Positions 23,224 to 32,426 of a DNA stretch of 64,000 nucleotides are shown here, piece by piece. Position 1 is the stretch's first letter; each line of letters opens with the position of its first letter. The notes under the pieces were generated by a model. The model made no database searches and was not told where the DNA came from. It was given only the letters and a program-made list of their open reading frames with translations. The stretch covers positions 1,054,001 through 1,118,000 of the forward strand of contig JAJSPD010000007.1 of NCBI GenBank assembly GCA_021307315.1. Reading direction: 5' to 3'. This stretch comes from Bisporella sp. PMI_857 (lineage: Eukaryota > Ascomycota > Leotiomycetes > Helotiales > Helotiaceae). The position numbers and the translations under genes are program-made.

Positions 23224-23687
23224 TCATTCATGAGAACTTGGATGCGGTTTCCGAGATGCGTTAATTCCATCCTCTATCTTGATGCTGCTTCCGCTGAAAT
23301 GGCTCCATGGCAGCCTCTCATTCTCCGGTGGAGGTTCTTTTTCTGCTGGGTCGTCCGTTCTCTCGAAAGCCTTGCCCTTTGCAACTCGACACCGAGGGCA
23401 ATCGAACTTTCTGTAAAGCCTTCTTCGTTTGGCGTTAGCTGGCATCTGCAGGAGCCGAAGAGAAGCCCACATAGTAACGTACATATTTTCAGGTGGATCA
23501 CTGGTCCGAGGACAAAACACGTTTGAACCCTTCTTGTCACGAACTTCGCGGCAGCGGCTAATCCTCGTAACTATGTGACACGGTGAGCTTCTGAAGGTGA
23601 AAAGCAAGAACATGGTTGCTCTATACCCTTATGTACTGTTCTTTCTAGTCCACTGCATTCATATTCGGTGATGATATAATGGCACAT
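23224..23687 (-). CDS. small Cys-rich protein, paralogue-like
   Basis: Two exons (23687-23627, 23570-23224; 56-nt intron GTATAG...CACATAG) give 135 residues. It starts MCHYIITEYECSG, matching the MC...YxC opening of the gene at 22224-22433, and later has SRCREVRD, FCPRTSD and FDCPRCRVAKGKAFE (a CxxC knuckle). The C-terminus is Pro/Ser/His-rich. A second intron may lie around 23485-23430, which would shorten the middle. Function unknown; zinc binding is inferred from Cys spacing only. Confidence 0.5.
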
Positions 23688-24166
23688 ATTGATATCGGGA
23701 TCAATGGGTGTATTCTGTTGATAAGATTGAGTGTTGATTTGTGATTGAAATTACAAAACTCTCACTATCAAATATAGAAGTCTGCTCTTTGGCCCTTTCC
23801 TTTATTTTTGCTTATACTTCCTTCCTTTTAACTGTGCACAGCAACAATGAAATAAAGACCCTACATCTCCCAATGCTTATTGTTCTACATTTATGTTCGC
23901 TCTGCAGGGTAGCAGTCAAAAAGAACGAATTGCGCAAAGAACAGAAGATAAATTGATCTGTTCTAGCTCAGTGCTATAAGATAGCGTCCACGCGCGTCCA
24001 ACTTGATTTTTCTAAGAACCCGTCCGCCAATACAGACACATACAAGTCGTCTCATATCATTCAAGAATTACTACGAAGGAGGAAGCGACTTCATTCACTC
24101 GACACGTTTTCCAAAAACCACCACATCTTACCGAGCCTGGTGTGATAGCAGGAGAATAATCACGTC
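23688..24166. other. intergenic promoter region
   Basis: Between the divergent small Cys-rich gene and the 847-codon gene. No motif picked out. Confidence 0.4.
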
Positions 24167-26710
24167 ATGAATCCACAAGAGGCCTGGTGTTCCTGTAGAG
24201 GTGAGGTAAGGATTTGCCAGGAATGTGGAAGAACTCACACGGAGTACAGAGAGAGATGCGAAGCCCATCAAGAAGAAGAGCCCGAGACAATACGCGGAGG
24301 CAACCCAGTCTGGATTTCACGAACAGAATGTCCCCACTGTACCCAGCAGCTTAGAAACGAAAGGGAACGGGAACGCTCTCACGTCATCGTACATGACCCG
24401 GACTTTGAACGAAATATTGAAGCAGTGTGGGCCCTCCATAAGTATTGGAGAAATGAACGGCCGACCCCATTCACTGACGCTCAGCTAGAGATGCGATACT
24501 ATCTTAGGCTACAAAGTGGTGAAAGAATCCATCCTTTCGTTTCACCAAGGGATGTACGTGACATGGTGCCTCCAGGCATGCTGGAAGTTTGGGATGCTGG
24601 TCGCGGTGTGCCTGATCCCATTCTACTTGCAGATCTGCAGGAATGCCTAGACAGACAGCGAGAGGCAGATGCTCATGGCGGAAGACTTTTGGACGGAGAT
24701 CTTTTCTATAACCGAGATCGTGTCCTGGCTCGTCATCGTGAGAGGGTGAACCAACTGGTGGGCGCCTTTAGTCTTGAGGAGGCCCGATGCCGCATACAGG
24801 AAATGGCCCGCCATCGCGACCCAGATCCAACGGAGACTTCTGACCATGATCTCTTGATTGAATATCTTGCCATGCCACCGTTACCCTTCCAAGAATACAC
24901 AAGAGACTTTGGTGCCCATCTTGATTACTATTATTATCACCCTGATCGTGAGGCTTTGTTAATAGACATCGAACACTATATCAGATATCTGAATGAATAC
25001 CCAGACAAGCACAGAAATTTCTTCCTTATTTTGGTCCGGAGAGTAGAAGACCATGTAAGACAACACTGGAATTTCGTACCACGTCCTCCTGCGCGGTCCT
25101 TCCAAGATTGGTATGCCGCATATCGACGGCAAGATCCTCACTGCGGTGCTCTTTCTTCTACGATAGGGGGTACATATACTAAATACCTGAACGGTCTGGA
25201 TATGGTTCAGCATGAAGAAATTGATCGTTTGTTGGATGAACTAGACCGCATGGCAAGAAACAATAGACGTTACCTTTATTATTTTTCCGGTAGTCTATGG
25301 CAGCCTTTCGAGGTACAATCGGTGCCACATCTATATGCTGACCGGTTCAGGCCAATGACGTTCTTCGACTGGACCCAGAGTAATCACCAAACTAGAATCG
25401 ATCAGGTTGAGCCTATCTTAGATTCCACAGAATACATTCTTGAAACCGATGTCTCCACCTACGAATGTGAGTATCTAAGTCAACAAGGGCGGTATAATGG
25501 CCCCGAGATTCAAGAGTTCAGAGCTCAGCGTGAAGCAATCCATAACCGAAGAGCTGACTTTGACTTTTCTCCAGAAGAACAAACTCAACTGCTCAGCTTC
25601 AAGAGATATAGGTATCAAGACCTCGATTATCTTCAAGCCTGGGCGGATGCTCTCTCAAGCTATGAGCAATACTTATCGTGGCATCCAGGTTCACCGCTCC
25701 AACAATTCATCGCTGTGCGCGATCGCTGGGTTAATTCTGAGCGAGAAGCTTTCGAAGCACGCTCAGAACTACCACAGGAAGAGGTTTACGACCAGGAGGA
25801 GCTTGAGAAGATACTAAAGGGGCTGCATAATATCTTAGAACGTCTACAGCAAAGAGATCTAAGTGAAGGTGAACTCGCCCAAAGGATAAAAGCTATCATT
25901 GGAAATATCGACCAGCACGGACACAGATTGCCACAATTATGGCTAGACTCACGACTCCAAAAAATAGCGGAGGATTACCCACCATCAGAGGAACCAACAG
26001 CTGACGACGTGAGTCTACGGGATGAGACAAGTGGAAGCGCCTCTGACTCCACTGGTGATCGGTCCATGGTTGATAGAGATGGAAGAGGTGAAGAGATTCA
26101 GCAAGCGCTGTACCGAAGAAATTCCATGTTGAGTAATCATAACAGAATATTACTCGATCTTTCGAATGCCAATGCTCCTGATCAAGAATACATGGCTGAG
26201 ATGAATCGATATAACCTTGAACTCTCGCAATTTCAGCAGGACGTGGCACACCTGAATAATCCCAGCGGGCAGGTTTCTTTGGATTTGGACTCCGACGACC
26301 TCGATGGCTCTGAATTCTTTGAAGATGAGGGGGCTATGCCCGAGATCCCTCGTATGCATCAAGACCTACCGACCCGACCGGACCTTCGAGATCTCCCAGA
26401 CGGTCATATTCGACCAGGACTCGACTCCGCGAGAGTGATTGCGGCGGTTACGCAGGAGCTGGCCATCCGTGAAGCTAGGCGCCGGCTCAGAGGCGAGCGC
26501 CCAGCGGAGATGCCTGACTCGGAGGAATGGCAGAGCGATGATTCTTCTCCCAACGCTCGGAGCGACGGTGACGGCGTAAGTCTCGATCCTCTGCGCGAGA
26601 GCGAGGTGCGCGAGAGCGAGGAACGCGGCCAAACCCCGATAACCATAACCTTAACCCGGCGCGTTGACCACAATCCCGAGGCTAATTCCGGCCCGGAATC
26701 CGAGGAGTAG
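24167..26710 (+). CDS. 847-residue orphan protein with N-terminal Cys cluster
   Basis: Single uninterrupted exon. Residues ~8-58 hold a zinc-knuckle-like cluster (CSCRGEVRICQECGR...C...ECPHC). The bulk (80-600) is rich in Arg, Asp, Glu, Tyr and Trp and predicted helical, with loosely repetitive phrases such as ...HPDREALLIDIEHYIRYLNEYPDKH..., but I recognise no family. From ~600 on the protein is acidic, Ser-rich and probably disordered, ending ...NSGPESEE. An 847-codon frame with no intron in a genome rich in introns is notable, but the length and lack of stops make it a real gene. No signal peptide or TM. Function unknown. Confidence 0.8.
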   Translation: MNPQEAWCSCRGEVRICQECGRTHTEYRERCEAHQEEEPETIRGGNPVWISRTECPHCTQQLRNERERERSHVIVHDPDFERNIEAVWALHKYWRNERPTPFTDAQLEMRYYLRLQSGERIHPFVSPRDVRDMVPPGMLEVWDAGRGVPDPILLADLQECLDRQREADAHGGRLLDGDLFYNRDRVLARHRERVNQLVGAFSLEEARCRIQEMARHRDPDPTETSDHDLLIEYLAMPPLPFQEYTRDFGAHLDYYYYHPDREALLIDIEHYIRYLNEYPDKHRNFFLILVRRVEDHVRQHWNFVPRPPARSFQDWYAAYRRQDPHCGALSSTIGGTYTKYLNGLDMVQHEEIDRLLDELDRMARNNRRYLYYFSGSLWQPFEVQSVPHLYADRFRPMTFFDWTQSNHQTRIDQVEPILDSTEYILETDVSTYECEYLSQQGRYNGPEIQEFRAQREAIHNRRADFDFSPEEQTQLLSFKRYRYQDLDYLQAWADALSSYEQYLSWHPGSPLQQFIAVRDRWVNSEREAFEARSELPQEEVYDQEELEKILKGLHNILERLQQRDLSEGELAQRIKAIIGNIDQHGHRLPQLWLDSRLQKIAEDYPPSEEPTADDVSLRDETSGSASDSTGDRSMVDRDGRGEEIQQALYRRNSMLSNHNRILLDLSNANAPDQEYMAEMNRYNLELSQFQQDVAHLNNPSGQVSLDLDSDDLDGSEFFEDEGAMPEIPRMHQDLPTRPDLRDLPDGHIRPGLDSARVIAAVTQELAIREARRRLRGERPAEMPDSEEWQSDDSSPNARSDGDGVSLDPLRESEVRESEERGQTPITITLTRRVDHNPEANSGPESEE

Positions 26711-27345
26711 AAGGTGAGTTGAAGAGAAGGTAGGTCAGAAAAAGTAGGGGGTTACCGCAAGGGAGGTTCAAGGTAAGCTAGGGTAAGGTACTTCCCTTTA
26801 TAAGCGGACAATATGTTTTCGTTTACTTTTCCTAATTAATGCAAATTGTTTAAGAAATTGCTGAGCAGGAGCGGATTTTCTGACGTGAATGGATATAAAT
26901 TTGACCTATATAAGCCGAAGAAGCTAATCAATGTGGCGGGTGTCTGCAGGGGGGATAACATTCGTAGTGCTCTCCATGCCTGAAAGGAGCAGCAAAGTGT
27001 AAGTATATGTCGCCACATCTCCTATGCTTGCGTATTTTCTTCTTGAAAGGTAAGTCCTCGGTCGGATGTTTCATTGTTCACTTTTCATTGTTATTTAGAT
27101 CAAGAGTCCAAGAAATGAACTGTCTTTGTCCGGCCCTTTCTTTGCGGAAGTTAAGTCATTCAGTACTTTTAGTCACAAAAGATGTGACCACTGGCGTTAG
27201 CTTTGAGAATGCAGTAAACTCGTTTTAATATGTGCAAATTATTTGGTAAACCGACGCTGTTTGGAAAGATACCATTAACCGTGAGCGCAGGAGAGTGAAT
27301 GTCTGTGCTGAAGGTGCGTGACGGTTAATACGCAACATCAACTTG
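26711..27345. other. intergenic, flank of TIR element
   Basis: 3' flank of the orphan gene up to the TA preceding the 4.1-kb element. No gene recognised. Confidence 0.4.
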
Positions 27346-27347
27346 TA

Positions 27348-27800
27348 ACGTGCATCCCTGCGTGCCGGAAAACCCTCCGTGCCGGAAAAAATAACAAGTA
27401 CTTTGACTTTAAGCAATCATAAATCCTACTTGAACTATAATAATTCTTTATAATGATTTGAAGGTTATATTCTATGGCTATTCTAAGGTATCTTCAGCCT
27501 CTTTTACCAGAAAACCATATTCATGTCGTCGCCGCTGCAGCTGATTTACAAAGGGTCTCATTTTGTAGCGAAACGTACTTCTTTTTATCAACGCTCTACC
27601 TCTAGGCTCTTAGTACTTCTAATACCTATAAAACGATTCAATTCGGGCTTTTAAGCCCTCTAATCATATAGGAAGTCGTTGTCAGCCTTGAGGCTGCTGT
27701 GGCGTTCAAATCTATGCATAATCGCCACGCGATTCGGTACTCCGTACCTCGGTTCGAGGCGAGTGACGATCTTGGTGGGGAACAGCCTCTCACAACCCAT
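27348..27800 (+). repeat. left terminal inverted repeat arm
   Basis: Its tip contains two tandem ~16-bp motifs (reverse complement TTCCGGCACGGAGGG and TTCCGGCACGCAGGG) within 27355-27386, then TACTTTGACTTTAAGCA and ~380 bp that recur inverted at 31015-31440 and in direct orientation at 31441-31835. The right limit is approximate. Confidence 0.7.
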
Positions 27801-28159
27801 AGTAAATTACTGCCTGAAATCCTAGGCTACTGTATCGAACTCCAAAGATCGTAGATTTGTTTTCTCACCCACTCTCTATTCCTTCAGCTTCTTTTGCAGC
27901 GACAGAAACAAATCAAGCTTATCGAAATTGACTTCGAATATGATATGCCTATAGCTTCCAGGATTCCAGCCTGAGCGTCTGGCAGACTTTCGCGCTTCCA
28001 GTAATGTACGATAATGGCATTGCCGCGGGGCTGCCCCAGCTGAGCCCGCCAGCCTTAACATAACGTTTTTCTCCAACTTCACTCCGCATCTATGCTAATT
28101 CGACGGCTTAACAACTGCCCGATACTCTACCCTACTGCGACCTTCGAACCTTTAGAATA

Positions 28160-28895
28160 ATGCGTCCGCTCCAGTCTGACAACGATGGCAACTTCAGCCT
28201 GACCGAGTTCTTTGAAAGCACCATGCCCAACTATACTATACTGTCACACAGATGGGGAGCGGAGTAAGTCACTTTCAAGGATATGACAGACGGCACGAGT
28301 AAAGTTAAGGCTAGCTACAACAAGATACAGTTCTGCGGAGAACAGGCGAGGCGTGACGGTTTACAAATACTTTTGGGTAGATACCTGCTGTATCGACAAA
28401 TCGAGCAGCGCCGAGCTCTCAGAAGCTATCAACTCGATGTTTTGCTGGTATCAGAAAGCAGCTAGATACTACGTTTATTTATTGGATGTTTCGATACGGG
28501 AGCGGAAAGCAAGTAATATATCTGGCGAGCGTACTTAGGAATCTGCTTTCCGAGCAAGCGAATGGTTTATACGAGGCTGGGCCCTTCAAGAGCTTCTCGC
28601 TCCAGCATCAGTTGCATTCTTCTCCCAAGAACGCGAGCAACTAGGTAATTAGAGAAATCTAGAGTAACAAATCCACGAGATTACTGGAATCCCTACCACG
28701 GCACTTCCAGAATACGTTCTATCCCAATTCGATATGGATAAACGACTCTTATGGGCAAGCCGACGTATCACACGCGGAGAAAACAAGGTATATTCGCAAT
28801 TTGGCATTTTCGATGTCCAAATGCCCCTTCTTTATGGCGAAGGAGAAGTCAAAGTGTTTTAGCGACTCCGAGACGCAATCGACAAACCTTTCAAG
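28160..28895 (+). pseudogene. HET-domain gene relic
   Basis: Reads as the N-terminal HET domain of the same subfamily as the NLR gene at 32427-36689: NDGNFSLTEFF, YTILSHRWG, VTFKDMTDGT, IQFCGEQARRDGLQ, then after a frameshift near 28360 YFWVDTCCIDKS, INSMFCWYQ, ESAFRASEWF, RGWALQELLAP, and GIFDVQMPLLYGEGE. Several stops break it: TAA near 28264, TAG near 28538 (where the family has Trp), and further TAG/TAA around 28650-28860. It is too damaged to function. It lies inside the 4.1-kb TIR element, ~360 bp from the left arm. Confidence 0.88.
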
Positions 28896-29417
28896 GGTAA
28901 GTCCTATCCATACGACTAATGCTCGACAAACTCTTAAGATTTTAGGCCTTGAGAGACACCTACTTCGTCACCTACTGTATGCTGAGGCTCATTTCAACGC
29001 ATACGACCGCCAAGACGAACCGGCCTGCCTCCCTAACACGCGCGTCGACCTTCTATAAAAGATATATGACTGGACTGATGGGAAGGATGGACAAAATGGG
29101 TGATATATCTTCTGGCTGTGCTTAAATTAAATTAACTGGAGTATTAATCTAATATCTTGTGGAAAGTGAGATTTTATATTGATGAAGCTGAAAAAGCACA
29201 GATGCAATTTCGTGCTTAAATTCGGTTTTGCCAAAAACCCGGTATACGGTGGCTGAAATCCCTGTTAGTTTAATGCGCCGCGAGTGTACGAAAGCAGCAC
29301 GCCGAGTAGCAGAAATGAAATATAGCATCCCGTTAAGTACTCAAAGTAGAGTCTCACGCTATTTATGAAATCTTTCACTTTTCATCAAATCTTTTCATCT
29401 TTAGATTCACCGCCAAA

Positions 29418-30815
29418 ATGTTTCTCGAAGGTTTAACGAACTCACTCTTGATTGAAATAGTCAAGTACGCCGGCCTCGATGGGTCAATCTCAACATTGCG
29501 AAGCCTAGCAGGCGTCAACAAAACCCTTAACTGCATCGCCACTCCAATGATGTACTTAGAATTCGACGAGGTCAGCCGTACATCTGTACCGAAATTCCTA
29601 CGAACTGTTTTAGCAAAACCTCAGATAGCGACCTACGTAAGGATTTACACAGGCTACGGTATCTCGAATAGGCCATCTCCAGAGAAACTTAATCCGATTA
29701 CAATGCTCCAGTATCTTAATCAGATGGAACAAGCGGGTATTTTTGGTGAGGAAGTAGAGGTCTTGGACGTGTCGGATTTAGAAGACGCTGATTTCGCGGC
29801 GTGCCGAGAGACTCTGAAAATGATAGAAGTCAACCCAGAAAGGATCGAGAATTGGATGTCTCGCATTCGTGATGGAAATTGGCACGCTCTGACAAGCTTG
29901 CTTCTTCTCCTCCTTCCTAAACTAGAGGATATCGAGATAATCGGCTATCGATATGACGAGGAAGGAGATATACAATATGCGCTAGGAAAATCAGCACGTC
30001 TTCAGGACTCTGGGATCCCAAGTCGGTTCTTACTAGGGCATCTCACCAACGTTTCGCTTGCCGCATTCATGCCACCAGATGACGACGAGTCTTATGGCTT
30101 TGGACTAAAACAAGAACGAGATTACATCTATTTTGCAGATGTGATGCCTTTCTTGATGCTCCCATCTGTTGAGACCGTTATTATTTCAGGGCTGTCAAGT
30201 GACGAGGGTCGCAGTAACGGGGCAACTCTTCTACCAAACGACATCAATTTTGGGACCAAGTGTTTGGAAATCAACAATGCTTGCTTGGACATGTGGTGGT
30301 TGGTCAGCTTTCTAGGCCTCTTTACATCACTACGCAGGTTCTCGTACAACCACGTTGCTATGGAACAGGAACCAGACTTCCTACCCCAAGAGATCGGGAG
30401 TGCAATTGCACACCTTCGTCCTTGCTTGGAGGAACTGGAGATCTCTTACGTGTGTGAGGGAAACGGAGAGTACACGACACCAACGGAGATTGGTACCTTG
30501 GCCGGGTTTGAAATGTTAAAGAGTATTGATGTCGAAGGTAATATCCTGTTTGGTTATCCGGATCCCGAGGATGGATCAATGCCGATTTTGCGTTTGTGTG
30601 ACATTCTTCCTAGAGCATTGGAGAGCTTAGTGATTACTCCTAGTGATAGTCCATGCCATGAAAAGCATTTGAGAGAATTGCTGCGGGTGAAAGAAGAGAG
30701 GTTTCCTGAGTTAAAGAGAGTAGAGATGAAGTGGTTAGGAAGTTCACTGAACGATCCCAAGGGACTGAAAAGAGAATTCAAGGCAAAAGGGGTAACGCTT
30801 CTGCTGGGAAGATAA
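29418..30815 (+). CDS. F-box-like protein
   Basis: Single exon, 465 residues. The N-terminus (LTNSLLIEIVKYAGLDGSISTLRSLAGVNKTLNCIATPMMYLEFDE) has the L..LL.EI......ISTLRSLA.VNK pattern of a fungal F-box, the Skp1-binding motif of SCF ubiquitin ligases. The rest (80-465) has loose leucine-rich, LRR-like segments (VEVLDVSDLEDADF, LEDIEIIGYRYDE, LTNVSLAAFMPP, LEELEISYVCEGN) expected of the substrate-recognition part. The frame is intact although the neighbouring HET relic in the same element is wrecked. It is the only intact gene in the element. Substrate unknown. Confidence 0.75.
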   Translation: MFLEGLTNSLLIEIVKYAGLDGSISTLRSLAGVNKTLNCIATPMMYLEFDEVSRTSVPKFLRTVLAKPQIATYVRIYTGYGISNRPSPEKLNPITMLQYLNQMEQAGIFGEEVEVLDVSDLEDADFAACRETLKMIEVNPERIENWMSRIRDGNWHALTSLLLLLLPKLEDIEIIGYRYDEEGDIQYALGKSARLQDSGIPSRFLLGHLTNVSLAAFMPPDDDESYGFGLKQERDYIYFADVMPFLMLPSVETVIISGLSSDEGRSNGATLLPNDINFGTKCLEINNACLDMWWLVSFLGLFTSLRRFSYNHVAMEQEPDFLPQEIGSAIAHLRPCLEELEISYVCEGNGEYTTPTEIGTLAGFEMLKSIDVEGNILFGYPDPEDGSMPILRLCDILPRALESLVITPSDSPCHEKHLRELLRVKEERFPELKRVEMKWLGSSLNDPKGLKREFKAKGVTLLLGR

Positions 30816-31014
30816 AGCAAGAAGTCACATGACCGTTGGCTTACTGTAGCGATCACAATCCAGTTAGAGAACACAAATTCTGGTATGTGGGTTCAAATGG
30901 ATGTGAAAAACACGAATTTACTGTGTGCATTCCATGGTTTTAGATCTGTGGCGAGGGCGGCTTGGAAGAGCGCTTTAGTAGTAGGGTGGAGAGGAGTCGA
31001 TGTTTTTGAGGAGG

Positions 31015-31440
31015 AAACTATAGCCGATACAGGCCGTTACTCGCTTCCGAGGTACCGACTCGCGTGGCGATCTTGCATGAATCTGCACGCTACAACCGCT
31101 ACAAGGCTGTTACGATTTCTCGTATAGTGGAAAAGTTAAAGAACTCTGCTAAGACTCTTTAATGAGTTTTTGAGATAGTGCAAGCTTAGTGGTACAGCTA
31201 TGGTAGAGGAAGTCTGTTACGATATAAAAAGAGAGCCTTTGCAAATCAAACGAAAGGCGACGACGGGAACGTAATTTTTTCAGTCGGAGGCTTTTAGGAT
31301 GTTCGGAAGTGGCTATAGAATACAACCTACAAAAAATAATAAGAGGTATTGCGTTGTGCATAGATTTAATAATACTTAAAGTCAATGTACCGGTTAAAAT
31401 TTCCGGCACGTAGGGTTTTCCGCTACGCAGGGATGGACGT
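31015..31440 (-). repeat. right terminal inverted repeat arm
   Basis: Reverse complement of the left arm, with the same tip motif order (31400-31440: TTCCGGCACGTAGGG then TTCCGCTACGCAGGG). Inner limit approximate; matching blocks continue to the AGATCGCCACG stretch near 31070. Confidence 0.7.
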
Positions 31441-31835
31441 TACTTTGACTTTAAGCATCTTAAAATTCTGCACACTTCAATATCTCCTATATTTACTTAT
31501 AAGTTATGTTCCATAGTTACTCCCGGACACCCTAAACCACTCCCACTAGAAAATCACGTTCGCATTGTCGCCCTCACGGCCTGATTTGCAAAGAGTCTCC
31601 TTTTATAGCATAACAGAGTTCCTTCACTACAGCTCCACCACCAAGCTTCTATCATCTCTAATATATATAAAAGAATCGTATCCAAGCTCTAAGGCCTCAC
31701 ACACCTATGCAGGAAATCGCCGTCAGCCTTGTGGCTGCTATAGCGTGCAGATTTATGCAAGATCGCCACGAGGTTCAATACCTCGGATCAAAGCGAATGC
31801 CGATTTTGGTTAGTGCGAAACAACCCCGCAATATT
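31441..31835 (+). repeat. third copy of the TIR arm, direct orientation
   Basis: Starts TACTTTGACTTTAAGCATC directly at the TA closing the 4.1-kb element and runs parallel to the left arm (27405-27800), with shared blocks TGATTTGCAAAGAGTCTC-like, GTCAGCCTTGTGGCTGCT-like and AGATCGCCACGAGGTTC-like. It lacks its own outer tip of ~50 bp in the expected orientation. It reads towards the NLR gene. Confidence 0.7.
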
Positions 31836-32426
31836 TACGACGTAATTTCAATTATGCATCCTTAGGCATGAAGGCCAAGAGTGGCTGGAGATACTGGGGT
31901 GCCTGGTGCGCCATAACCAGCTTAGTAACAACTTTTATGCCTGGCTTAGTTGGTCAGGCACGAAAATCGTGAACAAAAACTTGTACATAGCAAACCCTGT
32001 ATCCAAAGCCGCATTCAAGCCATCTCGCATTTGCAAAAATCTCGCATACTAGAGACTCTCAAGTACACTACTAAGTGGCGGCTAGGCCGGCTCGTACCAT
32101 GCCTACTGCTCTCAAGCTGGATCGCCGGAAACCCATCACAAACGAGTCGGCACTAAAGAAAGATGCAAATATCATCAGCCAAGCAGGAACAGTCAGAGCA
32201 GCGTTGAATACCAAAAGACCATTTGAGTCAGGAGTTGACCCATAAATGGACTCGGCTAGACAAGCCAGCCCGCATTTTTTGCCCACTTCGTACATAACTA
32301 TTCTAGAAGATTCCTAGGAACCTAGTAGTATTTATCAAACACTACCTAAAACCCTCTATGAAATAGAGATGAATAGAAAAAGAAATATTATATTAAGACA
32401 TTCTTACAATGTTTACTTATTCATAT
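31836..32426. other. intergenic, nothing recognised
   Basis: Between the third repeat arm and the 3' end of the NLR gene. No gene called. Confidence 0.4.

Larger units (their letters stand above)
27348..31440. mobile_element. 4.1-kb long-TIR element carrying a HET relic and an F-box gene
   Basis: The left end (27348, ACGTGCATCCCTGCG...) and the right end (31440, read in reverse, ACGTCCATCCCTGCG...) are inverted copies, each flanked by TA (27346-27347, 31441-31442). Similarity extends inward well beyond the tips, roughly 430 bp per arm, through shared blocks such as TTGACTTTAAG, TTGCAAAG and AGATCGCCACG. Inside are a HET-domain relic (28160-28895) and a 465-codon F-box-like gene (29418-30815). 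No transposase is seen, so it would be non-autonomous. TA flanks suggest Tc1/mariner-like targeting, but TA could be part of the repeat. The arms are diverged, so the element is not very recent. Confidence 0.7.
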
